Positions 17,335-26,773 of a stretch of 64,000 nucleotides of DNA are shown in pieces. Below the pieces are notes generated by a model. It was not told the origin of the DNA and made no database searches. It saw nothing but the letters and a program-made list of their open reading frames with translations. Numbering within the stretch: position 1 is the stretch's first letter; every line of letters begins with the position of its first letter. The position numbers were made by a program, and so were the translations under genes. This DNA is from JAWXCB01 sp034440455 (GTDB taxonomy: Bacteria > Bacteroidota > Bacteroidia > Chitinophagales > CAIOSU01): NCBI GenBank assembly GCA_034440455.1, contig JAWXCB010000062.1, forward strand, positions 6,053 to 70,052. The letters are read 5' to 3'.

Positions 17335-18504
17335 ATGATACTCTACTATAACTACTTTATTAATTATCTCGATTCCTTTACGTCAAAAAAATTCTGGAAG
17401 TGGAAACTCATTCTTATTTTGGTATTGTGCATCCACCTATTCAGTATTCCGGGATACAGGTATTTAGATGTGAATGTAAGAGGGTGGGTAGAAGTAAATA
17501 AGAAAATTGAAAATTTATTTGCGCAAACAGCTTCCGACAGCCCAACTAGCGGGCACGCTGCTAATATGGTATTCAGGCTGACAGTTCCGGCTATCGCTAA
17601 AGTTTTTCATTTGTCGTCCACAGGCATTCTGGTTGTCAATGTTTTTATTGGAATTGCGATTCTTTATCTTGTTATTTCTTTAACCATAAAAATAACGGGC
17701 GACCAGGTGGTTGCTTTTCTGATGGCTATTGCCGTAGCGGCAACTTATATTGGAAAATGCGCTTTTGGTGACTTCTATCCGTTGTTTGACCAATGGGCTT
17801 ATTTTTTCTTACTGTTATCCATGTGCTTTAGCTCTCCAGTTCTGGTTTTCTTCTCCGCATTCTTAGCTTCATGGACTGACGAACGGGGGCTGCTTGCATT
17901 GTTTTTTGTTTATTTCTTTTGGAAGTATTTTACTTCTCCGATTCAGTCCCTGAAATTTTCTTCTTTCTTCAAGTTTGATAAATATTCGGTTGCAATAATT
18001 GCCAGCGTAGTATCATACACGATTTTGAGACTTTTTCTCAAGTATTACTACTCATTAAATCACCATGTTTTTGATATTCCCCAGCAAACCATGTTTAACA
18101 TTCCTTGTCAAAGGTTAGCAACGTGGAGTTATTTTGAAGGACTATGGATTTTGATAGTATGTGCAATGTTTGTTTGCTTAAAAAAATATTCATGGAACCC
18201 TTTTTCAATTGTGCTTATTCTAGGAGCATTCGGCTACTTGGGTTTTTCTTTTACAATTGGAGATTTGACAAGAACCGGAGCGTATATGTTCCCATTGATT
18301 TTCATTGCCATGCAAATGTTGATGTCCGTAGGCGATGCATCAGAAATGAGGGTGTTAATGTTGTTTTCAGCTTTAATTTGTGTGCTATTTCCTCCCCTTG
18401 CCGTATCATGTGATGCAATTGCAAGTTGGACTCTTGGAGAATGGGTAGTCGGTGATTTTTTAAAGGCGTTCTATTATGATTTTTGGCTTGAGTATATCAG
18501 ATGA
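17335..18504 (+). CDS. Polytopic membrane protein of unknown family in the glycan cluster
   Basis: The 389-residue protein contains about nine or ten hydrophobic segments with short loops. I recognise no diagnostic motif. Its place directly after a polyprenyl-phosphate-type GT2 suggests a role in glycan assembly or lipid-linked sugar transfer, but this is inference only. Residues TDERGLLALFFVYFFWK in a loop/helix region are notable for charged residues that could be functional. Confidence 0.7.
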   Translation: MILYYNYFINYLDSFTSKKFWKWKLILILVLCIHLFSIPGYRYLDVNVRGWVEVNKKIENLFAQTASDSPTSGHAANMVFRLTVPAIAKVFHLSSTGILVVNVFIGIAILYLVISLTIKITGDQVVAFLMAIAVAATYIGKCAFGDFYPLFDQWAYFFLLLSMCFSSPVLVFFSAFLASWTDERGLLALFFVYFFWKYFTSPIQSLKFSSFFKFDKYSVAIIASVVSYTILRLFLKYYYSLNHHVFDIPQQTMFNIPCQRLATWSYFEGLWILIVCAMFVCLKKYSWNPFSIVLILGAFGYLGFSFTIGDLTRTGAYMFPLIFIAMQMLMSVGDASEMRVLMLFSALICVLFPPLAVSCDAIASWTLGEWVVGDFLKAFYYDFWLEYIR

Positions 18505-18571
18505 GCAATACGATTTTCTCAGAGGTTTCAAGATGATTTTGTAAGGAATAACAGGGTATGAAGCTTGATAG

Positions 18572-18751
18572 ATAGAAAATCTCCAATCCGATTTTGAGTT
18601 CAGCGTATCTTTAATCATGTATTACACAAATGGAGAAGAGAGTAGGCGTGATGCACTTTGTATTAATGGGAACGCATCTAATCAAAAGCAGTTCTCATGG
18701 GAAAAGCAGAGTGCTGCGCGATATGTTGATTTATTTATTGAAGTCTTTTGA
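18572..18751 (+). pseudogene. C-terminal remnant of a GT4-type glycosyltransferase
   Basis: An open frame bounded by a TAG at 18569-18571 and ending at TGA 18749-18751 encodes NGNASNQKQFSWEKQSAARY followed by VDLFIEVF. The block FSWEK plus a hydrophobic helix ending in a short tail is the usual C-terminus of GT4/GT1 glycosyltransferases. The N-terminal 300 or so residues are missing, and the sequence upstream (18505-18571) holds stops in all frames. This is best read as a decayed gene; its end overlaps the likely start of the GT61 gene. Confidence 0.55.
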
Positions 18752-19907
18752 ATGGCGTCTCCGCCTATCTGTTATTGACCCGTTAAATCGTATCAGAGAG
18801 TTTTTTTTTATTCTCGCTTTTAGAAAAAGGTGCTGCAAATTTTTTCCTTCCCTGCGAAAGTATTACTCTGAAAGCGAACCTCCCGCAAATCTGCAAGACC
18901 AGCACAACGCAATATTCACAGACAACTATTATTTACTGAAACCATTAAAGCTGCTACAACTGTCTGATTATCAGCTTTACATCACAAGTTATTTTGGAAT
19001 AGCATTCAAAAATTTCAGCATACTGCCTGAATCTATTCACGGACAATGGGCGAAGAGACGCAAGGTTGTGTTTAAGAATTATTATCAAATGGTAATGGGT
19101 TCCTGGCTTTATGCCCAACACGGAAAAGAAGGAGGTGTTGAACAGTTAAATGATAAGGAACATTATCTGCATGTGCATCACTGGTTTAACTATTATCATT
19201 GGCTCACGGAAACGATTGTCAGGTTGTGGGTAGTGAAAGAAGAGATGAGCGAATACACTTTGCTCTTGCCGGAGGGATTGAAGGAAATCAATTTCGTGAA
19301 GCAATCGCTTGAAGCATTTGGCGTTAAAAAAATTTATTGGGTAAAAGAAGGTATCCCGATTCAGGTAAAAAAATTAACCCTCGTGCAAAACAAACCCTAT
19401 TGCAATCATTATGACCCGATGCAAATGAAGCAGATAGGACTTTTTTTTAGAGATTATTCCACAGAGCATCCATGTGCGCATGAAACATTTGGTGACAAAA
19501 TATTCATCACAAGAAAGAAAGCGGAAAGAAGAAAAATGGTGAATGAAGAAGATATGAAGAATCTGCTGACGGCTTTCGGATTCAGAATGGTCGCGTTGGA
19601 AGACTATACGTTACTTCAGGAAATATCCATTATGAGCAAAGCAAAATATTTAATCGGGATGCATGGCGCAGGATTGACAAATATGGTGTTCATGCCTCCC
19701 GGAGGCAAAGTGCTGGAGTTGCATCGCGCAATTCATTCTTCAAATGACATGCATAGCGATGTCTATTGGAAGCTGGCATCTGCTCTTGACCATAAATATT
19801 ATTACCAATTCTGCGAACCCGCTGATGCAGCGCAAAATTTCTTTGAGGCTGACCTTTTGGTTGATAAGAATCTGTTTGAAGAAAATCTCAAAAAATTTAT
19901 TTCTTAG
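18723..19907 (+). CDS. GT61 family glycosyltransferase (DUF563)
   Basis: Starting at the ATG at 18723 (MLIYLLKSFEWRL) the protein has 394 residues. Longer frames from 18630 would read through the GT4 remnant and are not preferred. The GT61 signature is clear: HHWFNYYHWLTETIVRLW, FITRKKAERRKM, and MHGAGLTNMVFMPPGGKVLEL near the C-terminus. GT61 enzymes transfer xylose, GlcNAc or other sugars. The gene probably belongs to the surface-glycan operon. Confidence 0.87.
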   Translation: MLIYLLKSFEWRLRLSVIDPLNRIREFFFILAFRKRCCKFFPSLRKYYSESEPPANLQDQHNAIFTDNYYLLKPLKLLQLSDYQLYITSYFGIAFKNFSILPESIHGQWAKRRKVVFKNYYQMVMGSWLYAQHGKEGGVEQLNDKEHYLHVHHWFNYYHWLTETIVRLWVVKEEMSEYTLLLPEGLKEINFVKQSLEAFGVKKIYWVKEGIPIQVKKLTLVQNKPYCNHYDPMQMKQIGLFFRDYSTEHPCAHETFGDKIFITRKKAERRKMVNEEDMKNLLTAFGFRMVALEDYTLLQEISIMSKAKYLIGMHGAGLTNMVFMPPGGKVLELHRAIHSSNDMHSDVYWKLASALDHKYYYQFCEPADAAQNFFEADLLVDKNLFEENLKKFIS

Positions 19908-20055
19908 TCCGCTGAAAATTCCTCTTTCAGGCAACTCTTATCTTTACTTCACCTGTAGTGAACAAGGAGAAGCGTCATAATAAGACTATACTGATGACAT
20001 CAAAAAAATCCAAAGCGAGTTTGATTCCTCTGAAAAATATTAGAGTAGCGCAATA

Positions 20056-21348
20056 ATGAGTAAAACAGGAAAGGTTCTCGTTTTAGCTTATGATTTTCCG
20101 CCTTATCCCTCCATTGCAGGTCAGCGCCCCGCAAGCTGGCTGCGCTATTTCAAACAACTTGGAGTAGAGCCTCATGTAATTACACGCCATTGGGACGTAG
20201 AAATTAATAGCCACATAGATTGTTTTCGCGCAAGCAAAAACAAAACAGTTCACACAGAACAAACAGTCATAGGAACCATTACCCGGGTTCCCTATTATCC
20301 AAACATCAGGGATAGGATGCTAACCGGATTAGGCGAGCAGCGGTTTGTTTTTTTTAGAAAAGCGATTTCCTTCCTGCTGGAAATTCTAAAATTTCATTTC
20401 TTTTATTTTGATAACAGGTCCGACATTTTTCACGAAGCAAGAAAAGCGCTTCAGCAAAATCGCTATGATGCAATCATTGCGACAGGCGAGCCTTTTATCT
20501 TATTCAGATATGCAAGTTTGCTCTCAAAAGAGTTCGGCATTCCCTGGGTTGCAGATTTTCGCGATGGCTGGTCTATCAATCGAATCAATCCGCCAAAATC
20601 ATTTGCGGAAAAATTGTTAATGCGTCATGCACATTATTTAGAAAACAAACTGATTCCACTGGCAGAATTAATCACAACTGCATCTCCTTCCTATAAAAAT
20701 GATTTGCAGCAGCTTTTTCCAAATAAGCGAGTTGAAGTTATTTACAACGGGTTTGATGATGACACATTGCGCGCGATTCCTGATATTCAGCAAGACAAAG
20801 AAATTTTCAGAATTGCTTATGCGGGTACCATTTATCCTTTCCAGCACCTTGAATCATTTCTGGAAGGGTTTCGGAAATTCATTTTGAATACCAATGCCCG
20901 AAACGTAAAAATTATTTTCTACGGAGTTGAATTTTATCCCGAACAGGTTCAGCGCGTTTTGTCATTTGATTCTTCCTTGTTGCCTTATCTTGAGATGACC
21001 GGGAAATTGTCTTATGAAAAAGTATTGATGAACCTGAAGCAAGCGAGCGTACTTCTCTTGCTTGGCGCGAAAAATAATAATACGCTTTCGGCTAAAATAT
21101 TTGACTACCTCGCTTCGGAGCGATTTATTCTTTTTGTTCAAAACGACCATGGAGTTTTGCAAGAAATCATGCAAAAAAGTAACGGGGGAGCGAGTTGTGA
21201 AAATGCAGACGATGTATGTGCCGCGTTAGAGCGTAGTTATTCCGAGCATAAACTCAAAGGCGCGGTAACGCAAAATCCGTCAGGCTTTAAAGAATACTCA
21301 AGAAAACATCAAGCTCTAAGATTAGTTGAGCTGTTAAAGTCAATTTGA
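20056..21348 (+). CDS. GT4-like glycosyltransferase
   Basis: This 430-residue protein begins with a family 4-like N-terminus (LAYDFPPYPSIAGQRPASWL) and has WVADFRDGWS, VIYNGFDDD and IAYAGTIYPFQHLE, all typical of GT-B enzymes of group 1. A later ILLGAKNNNTLSAKIFDYLA segment resembles the nucleotide-binding end. It should use a nucleotide sugar on the inner face of the membrane. The end overlaps by 9 bp the end of a convergent GT4 gene. Confidence 0.8.
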   Translation: MSKTGKVLVLAYDFPPYPSIAGQRPASWLRYFKQLGVEPHVITRHWDVEINSHIDCFRASKNKTVHTEQTVIGTITRVPYYPNIRDRMLTGLGEQRFVFFRKAISFLLEILKFHFFYFDNRSDIFHEARKALQQNRYDAIIATGEPFILFRYASLLSKEFGIPWVADFRDGWSINRINPPKSFAEKLLMRHAHYLENKLIPLAELITTASPSYKNDLQQLFPNKRVEVIYNGFDDDTLRAIPDIQQDKEIFRIAYAGTIYPFQHLESFLEGFRKFILNTNARNVKIIFYGVEFYPEQVQRVLSFDSSLLPYLEMTGKLSYEKVLMNLKQASVLLLLGAKNNNTLSAKIFDYLASERFILFVQNDHGVLQEIMQKSNGGASCENADDVCAALERSYSEHKLKGAVTQNPSGFKEYSRKHQALRLVELLKSI

Positions 21349-22506
21349 TTGCAGAATGCAGCGATACAATTCCAGCAGTTTATTCATTTCGATAGCGCGG
21401 TTTCCGTGCAGGTTCACGCGGGAGAAAGCTCTTTCTAGTAATTCATCCGGATAAGATTGAAGCGCTGACTCAATTGCGCTTGCCAACTGACGGGCATCGG
21501 TTTTATTTATTCGAATGCAGGTGTCATCAAAAAGAATGCTGTCATAATCTGCATCGCCCATAATTAATTTACATCGGGCAGACATTGCTTCAAGCGCTGA
21601 GTTCGGTGTGCCGTCCGTATGCGGAACCATAATTGTAAGGCTCGCCTTTTTAAAACAAGTCCATACTTCTTTTGGAGTGAGCCTGTCGAAAATGAGATAT
21701 TTTAACCCTGCTACATTTTCGATTTCGTCCTTCATTTTCAAAAAATAATCATCAGGCTCCATAAAAACATCTTTGCCGTGAATAAACACGAAGGTGTATT
21801 CCTCCAGCAGGGTTTTATTTAACAAGCGGATTGCGGCAATCTGCGTCTCCAAATTATACTGGGGAAACATCCAGCGGGGTGAGAAAATAAATTTCACACC
21901 AGCTAAAGGTTGCGGGATGTATTCGCTCGCGTCAAGTTGTGCAATTGTTTCAACATCTACGCCCGTTCTGATGAGCCGGCAATTCCGGCTGAGGTGAAAG
22001 GTGTCCGCGATGCAGTCTATTTGTTTCTGGGATGTTGAAGTAACAAACGCTGCTTTTTGAAATGCCCGTCTGAAAATAGAAAACAAGATTTTATTGTGCC
22101 AGCCTTTAATCCCTTTTGTAGTTCTCAATCCCGGTATCACTTTTAGTATATCAGAACCTCTTGTGGTAAGAATAAATGGAGTCGTCAGGAAAGGGGCGTA
22201 TAAAGCATGAGGAGTAGTGAATAACATGTGAACGATGTCAATCTTGTGATTGTCAATCAGTCCATTTAATTTTTTAACTGAGTTGAAAGTGCTGAAAATA
22301 TTTTTAAGCGAAAAGGAAGAATAAGCAGGTAAAACGGTGATCCCGTTTTCAAGAAAGAACTTTTTCGCAGATTGATTTTCCGGTGTTTCAAAAATTGTTT
22401 CCCAAATGACGAATTGTTTTATGTCGCTGCGGTTTGAGAAAAATAAAATCCATTTGTGGTCATGAATGCTCGTAGGTGTGCAAACGTGCAGGATGTTCAA
22501 ATTCAA
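21340..22506 (-). CDS. GT4-like glycosyltransferase (convergent)
   Basis: The 388-residue protein has ILHVCTPTSIHDHKW at the N-terminus, TTRGSDIL, LIRTGVDVETI, KFIFSPRWMFPQYNLE and PHTDGTPNSALEAMSAR, in the order of a GT-B group 1 glycosyltransferase; the last is the donor-binding E-x7-E-like region. It lies on the strand opposite to the preceding glycan genes, with a 9-bp tail-to-tail overlap. Its promoter must lie in the 182 bp between 22507 and 22688, where no -7 match is obvious. Confidence 0.82.
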   Translation of the reverse strand: MNLNILHVCTPTSIHDHKWILFFSNRSDIKQFVIWETIFETPENQSAKKFFLENGITVLPAYSSFSLKNIFSTFNSVKKLNGLIDNHKIDIVHMLFTTPHALYAPFLTTPFILTTRGSDILKVIPGLRTTKGIKGWHNKILFSIFRRAFQKAAFVTSTSQKQIDCIADTFHLSRNCRLIRTGVDVETIAQLDASEYIPQPLAGVKFIFSPRWMFPQYNLETQIAAIRLLNKTLLEEYTFVFIHGKDVFMEPDDYFLKMKDEIENVAGLKYLIFDRLTPKEVWTCFKKASLTIMVPHTDGTPNSALEAMSARCKLIMGDADYDSILFDDTCIRINKTDARQLASAIESALQSYPDELLERAFSRVNLHGNRAIEMNKLLELYRCILQSN

Positions 22507-22626
22507 GGTTGTTTGCGCAAATATACCTCAGAAAATAGCCGGGCTTTCAAAACTCGGGGCTATTAAAACCTTGTAATGCAGATGGAAGGTTTAAAAATAA
22601 AAGTGTTAGCGCTTGTTCCTGACGAT

Positions 22627-22664
22627 AAAAAAAAAGAGGCTGTCCCATTGAACGGGACAGCCTC
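22627..22664 (-). terminator. Rho-independent terminator of the DUF4397 gene
   Basis: An 11-bp perfect stem (GAGGCTGTCCC / GGGACAGCCTC) with a 7-nt loop is followed on the minus strand by a run of nine T residues. It lies 25 bp after the stop of the minus-strand gene at 22689. Confidence 0.9.
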
Positions 22665-22688
22665 ACCCAAAACATAAAACACAATTCT

Positions 22689-25139
22689 TTATTCTACAAA
22701 CACAGGTTGTGAAACTTTTAGTTTTTCACCTGCCTCAATCTGCACCATGTAGTAGCCTGTTTCCAACCCGATGATGTTTGCGCGCAACGTGTGATTGCCG
22801 GCAGCGAGTTCGCCTGCCTGTATGCTTCTCACTAATTCACCTGCTGTGGTAAAAAGATTCATGCGCACTTCGCTTGTCTTTTCCAATGCGAAGTCAACAT
22901 TCACCAATTCAGTAGTTGGATTGGGATAAAATTTCACATTGCGGATGAACACATTCTGTTCATCAACGCTTGTGTAAAGCGGCAATGCAACCAATGCACC
23001 ACCGGAAGGAAGCGCGGCATATAATCCAAACGCTGCGCCATTGCTGTTGTTTGCAGGATTCAGAAAGCCTGAAGCAAGCACTGTCAAAGCAGCATCTTCC
23101 AATCCTAATGTTGCGAGCGGAGCAGCGAAAGCGGCAACTGTCGTTGTGCCGGTTTCATCGCGCACTTCAATCACGTAATCAGCAGTGCCCAATTCCAAAT
23201 AGCCTGCAAAATCATTGTAAGAAGCATCGTTCACAATTTCACCTGCGCCCACGCCTGTTTCATAAATATCAACTGTTGGAGCATCAGTAGAACCGTGATA
23301 TACGAGTACATCTGTTTTGCTCATGCCTTGTTGATTTGCTTCTTCACGCGCACCGGTGAAGATGTGCAATTCAAACGGCTGTGCAGGATTATACCCTGAA
23401 CCGCTGATGATGCCATTTGCAATTGCGATATACTTTTCGTCCGTTACAAGCGAACCGATGTTAATCGTTGCAACTGCCTGACTTGCGCTTGTGCTGTTTG
23501 CCGGAGCGAATGCAATGCTGAGAGGAAGATTTGACGGCAAATCAACAAATGCCGTGGCTGTTCTGAAAGCAACATCTTCCACTTTTGCAATTTCATCTCC
23601 GATTGCGTCAATTACATACACGTCCACTGTTGCGGCAGCCGCATCAGCAGAGTTGTGAATTACCTGCACACGCGCAGTTTCAATTTCAGGAAGCGGGAAA
23701 GTAGTGCCTGTTGGAAGCGCAACCCAAATTCCAAAGGGCGCGCCATTTGCAGGATTTAAAAACCCTGATGCAAATGCAATCGCTGCTGCACCGGAAGCAG
23801 TGCCGAGCGGAGCGTAATAGGATTTTACAGTTGTTGTGCCGGAAGCGTCTTTCACATCAATGATGTATTCCGTTGCGGGAACGCTTGCATAACCAGCGCT
23901 TGATTCAAGATAAGAAAGGTCATCAGCGAGTGTTGCAACACCGCGCGCAACAATGTCAACCGTAGGCGCGTCAATTGAACCATGATGAATTAAAATATCT
24001 GCGTTGGAAGGATTCGTTCCGGTTTCCTGCGCGGGACCAAGCGCAATCAGCGTGAAAGAAGGATTCACTCCATCCGGATTGATGCCTGATTTGCCGGTTG
24101 TGTCAGCAAGCCCGTCAGCAATGATTACATATTTTCCGCCATCCATCAACGCAGTTCCGAAATCAATTTTTCCTAATGTGCCATTATCTGCATTTGCGCT
24201 GTTGGGCGCATTCAGGGAAACAACAGTCGGATAGCCTGTCTGTACATCAAAAAATTCTGTCGCTTCGCGGAAGGATAAATCGTTCAATGCAGTTGAACCC
24301 TGCAATCCGTTTACATATAAATCTACTGTAGCCGTAAGAGGGTCGGGAGAATTATGAATCACTTGTACACGCGCTGTTCCCGGAGTGGGCAGCGTCAGCA
24401 CTGTTCCGTCAGGCAATGCTGCAAACAAGCCGAAAGCTGCGCCATTGTTATTGTTCGCAGGAGTTAAGAAACCGGATGCGAATACAACGATTGCCGCATC
24501 AGCAGCGCCACTGAGGTCAGCTATGAACGTAGCGATAGTTGCTGTTCCTGTTTCATCTTTCACATCCAGCGCATAAGCTGCTGCGGGAATATTTGCATAG
24601 CCGGCAGTGAAATCGGTATAAGCCAAATCATTAATGAGCGCAATCGGTGCGCCACCGCCTGTGCGCGCATCTACGTCAACGGTGGGCGCATCGGTAGAGC
24701 CGTGAAACACAAGCACATCCACGTTTCCACTCACCGAACTTGTTTCGCGTCCGGCAGTAGGATAGAGGCTGAACCCAATGCTTACGCCATCAGGATTTGC
24801 AGCAAAGCCGCTGCCTACAAGACCGTTGGCAAAGAGCACATAAGTTTCGCCAACCATCAACGGACCAACTGGAAAAGTTGCGATTGCATCTCCAACTGAT
24901 GTGCTTGTTGAAGGAGCAACAGCAACACTTAACGCAACACCTGCGGCAACATCCGTGTAAGGAGTTGCTGTGCGAAATCCAAAGTCATCAAGCAACAGAC
25001 CTCCGTTGACATATACGTCAACAGATGCTGCCGCAGGGTCTGCTGCATTATGAATTACTTGTAGCCGCGCTGTTTGTGCGAACACGCTGCTTATGCTTGC
25101 AAGCAGAAAAGGGAGCATTGTAAAAATTTTTTGTTTCAT
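22689..25139 (-). CDS. Secreted protein with tandem DUF4397 repeats and a T9SS sorting domain
   Basis: The 816-residue protein has a signal peptide (residues 1-21, ending VFA-QTA). Three units of about 235 residues follow, starting at ARLQVIHNAADP, ARVQVIHNSPDP and ARVQVIHNSADA. Each unit has two DUF4397-like halves, the second containing HGSTDAPTVD or a close variant. The last 85 residues, from FYPNPTTELVNVDF, are a type A T9SS C-terminal sorting domain, which directs export across the outer membrane and attachment to the surface. A surface adhesion or structural role is inferred; the DUF4397 function is unknown. Confidence 0.9.
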   Translation of the reverse strand: MKQKIFTMLPFLLASISSVFAQTARLQVIHNAADPAAASVDVYVNGGLLLDDFGFRTATPYTDVAAGVALSVAVAPSTSTSVGDAIATFPVGPLMVGETYVLFANGLVGSGFAANPDGVSIGFSLYPTAGRETSSVSGNVDVLVFHGSTDAPTVDVDARTGGGAPIALINDLAYTDFTAGYANIPAAAYALDVKDETGTATIATFIADLSGAADAAIVVFASGFLTPANNNNGAAFGLFAALPDGTVLTLPTPGTARVQVIHNSPDPLTATVDLYVNGLQGSTALNDLSFREATEFFDVQTGYPTVVSLNAPNSANADNGTLGKIDFGTALMDGGKYVIIADGLADTTGKSGINPDGVNPSFTLIALGPAQETGTNPSNADILIHHGSIDAPTVDIVARGVATLADDLSYLESSAGYASVPATEYIIDVKDASGTTTVKSYYAPLGTASGAAAIAFASGFLNPANGAPFGIWVALPTGTTFPLPEIETARVQVIHNSADAAAATVDVYVIDAIGDEIAKVEDVAFRTATAFVDLPSNLPLSIAFAPANSTSASQAVATINIGSLVTDEKYIAIANGIISGSGYNPAQPFELHIFTGAREEANQQGMSKTDVLVYHGSTDAPTVDIYETGVGAGEIVNDASYNDFAGYLELGTADYVIEVRDETGTTTVAAFAAPLATLGLEDAALTVLASGFLNPANNSNGAAFGLYAALPSGGALVALPLYTSVDEQNVFIRNVKFYPNPTTELVNVDFALEKTSEVRMNLFTTAGELVRSIQAGELAAGNHTLRANIIGLETGYYMVQIEAGEKLKVSQPVFVE

Positions 25140-25264
25140 TGGTGTTTGTTTTTTTGGTAGAATAAATTTTTGTTTTGAATTTAACTGTTAAAACAAGCAG
25201 GGTTGAAAATTGTTTTTAGATTGCAGAAATAATTTCAAAAAAAATTAACCAACTGACTGAATCA

Positions 25265-26773
25265 ATGCTTGCAGCGCTTATTAAGAAAAGACTAAAGAAT
25301 TATAAAATACAGGTTGCTGACATTGACGCATCGTTGGAGCAAAAACTGCGAAAGTCAAAAAGCGTTGCGGTAATCGGTAGCGGACTTGCGGGACTAAGCG
25401 CAGCTACTACGCTGGCAGAGCGCGGCTTCAAAGTGACTGTAATTGAAAAGAGTAATTACATCGGGGGGAAGACAGGAGCATGGCAGCATACCTTCAAGGA
25501 TGGCTACACCGTGACGATTGACCACGGGTTTCATGCTTTTTTTTATCAGTATTACAACCTGTGGAATTTCATAGAGAAGATGCAAGTGAAGAAATTCATG
25601 CGCCCGATTGAAGAATATCTTGTGCTGAATCACCAAAAAGAGAAACTCAGTTTTAAGGGAATTGCAAAAACTCCGTTGCTGAATATTTTGTCGCTGGGGT
25701 GGAAGGGCTTTTACAGTTTCTTTGAAATTCTTCGCAAGCCGCAAAGCATGGAAATGGCTGCGTTTCTGAATTACAGCGAGGATACTACTTTTAAAAAGTA
25801 TGACAAGCAGTCGTTTGCTGAATTTACGGGGCGATTACAACTTCCAAAAAATTTACGCTTAGTATTCAACTCGTTTTCAAGAGCATTTTTCGCAGAGCCG
25901 CAGCAGATGTCTATGGCAGAGTTGATGAAGAGTTTTCACTTTTTTTATCTCAGTCACGATTATGGAATTGACTATGATTATTTCATGGGAAATTATGACG
26001 ACTGCTTGTTGAAGCCCACAAAAGAATATCTTGAAAAATCAGGCGCGGTATTTTTTATCAATGAAAAAGTGGAGCGCATTGAAAAAACCATGCACGGAAT
26101 TCGCGTCAACAACAGCGAGTTTGATTATGCGGTTGTCGCTGCGGATGTGAAAGGAACAAAGAGGATTGCGCAAAATAGCGATTGGATAAAAAAGGAAACT
26201 CCGCAGTATTACAATCAACTGAATAGTTTGCAACATGCAAATGGCTACGCAGTGTACAAGCTCTGGATAAAAGGGCGCATCGAAGAAACAATCCCGGTGT
26301 TTGTGATTACTGACCGACTGAAGGCACTTGATGCAGTAACTGTGTTTGATGCTTTTGATGCAGAAGCAAAGAAGTGGGCTGATGAAAACAATGGAACAGT
26401 ATTGGAGTTGCATTGTTATTCAGTAACACCGGAATTTTATGACCGTGAAAAAATCAGCAAGCAATTTCTCGCAGAGTTGTATCATTACTTCCCTGTGCTA
26501 ATTGAAAAAGAAATCGTGTATGAATATTTGCAATTAGACAACAACTTCTCTTCTTTTCAAATGAATCAGCATGACAGCAGACCATCGTATCAATCACCAT
26601 TGCCGCAGGTGAAGTTTGCGGGCGATTGGGTGAAGCTGCCAATTCCGGCAATGCTGATGGAAGCGGCATTCAGCTCGGGACTTTTTGCAGCGAATGAAAT
26701 TTTAGCGCAGGAAAAGTTGCAGGCAGCGCCTATTTGGTCAGTTCCCTTAAATGGTTTGTTGCATGGAAATTAG
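25265..26773 (+). CDS. CrtU/CrtI-like FAD-dependent carotenoid desaturase or isomerase
   Basis: The 502-residue amine-oxidase-type flavoprotein has the dinucleotide-binding motif VIGSGLAGLSAATTLAERGF, then IEKSNYIGGKTGAW, and a conserved block HGFHAFFYQYYNLW that closely resembles isorenieratene synthase (CrtU) and its relatives. The C-terminal VKFAGDWVKLP segment is the usual FAD-binding end. It likely acts on carotenoid polyenes, by desaturation, isomerisation or ring modification. The stop overlaps the next gene by 11 bp, and a lycopene cyclase follows, so the operon makes a cyclic carotenoid. The exact reaction is unresolved. Confidence 0.8.
   Translation: MLAALIKKRLKNYKIQVADIDASLEQKLRKSKSVAVIGSGLAGLSAATTLAERGFKVTVIEKSNYIGGKTGAWQHTFKDGYTVTIDHGFHAFFYQYYNLWNFIEKMQVKKFMRPIEEYLVLNHQKEKLSFKGIAKTPLLNILSLGWKGFYSFFEILRKPQSMEMAAFLNYSEDTTFKKYDKQSFAEFTGRLQLPKNLRLVFNSFSRAFFAEPQQMSMAELMKSFHFFYLSHDYGIDYDYFMGNYDDCLLKPTKEYLEKSGAVFFINEKVERIEKTMHGIRVNNSEFDYAVVAADVKGTKRIAQNSDWIKKETPQYYNQLNSLQHANGYAVYKLWIKGRIEETIPVFVITDRLKALDAVTVFDAFDAEAKKWADENNGTVLELHCYSVTPEFYDREKISKQFLAELYHYFPVLIEKEIVYEYLQLDNNFSSFQMNQHDSRPSYQSPLPQVKFAGDWVKLPIPAMLMEAAFSSGLFAANEILAQEKLQAAPIWSVPLNGLLHGN

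Noticed and set aside
18630..18722. Upstream extension of the GT61 gene
   Set aside because: The extra 31 residues come from DNA that in another frame encodes the GT4 remnant, and they do not resemble a GT61 N-terminus.
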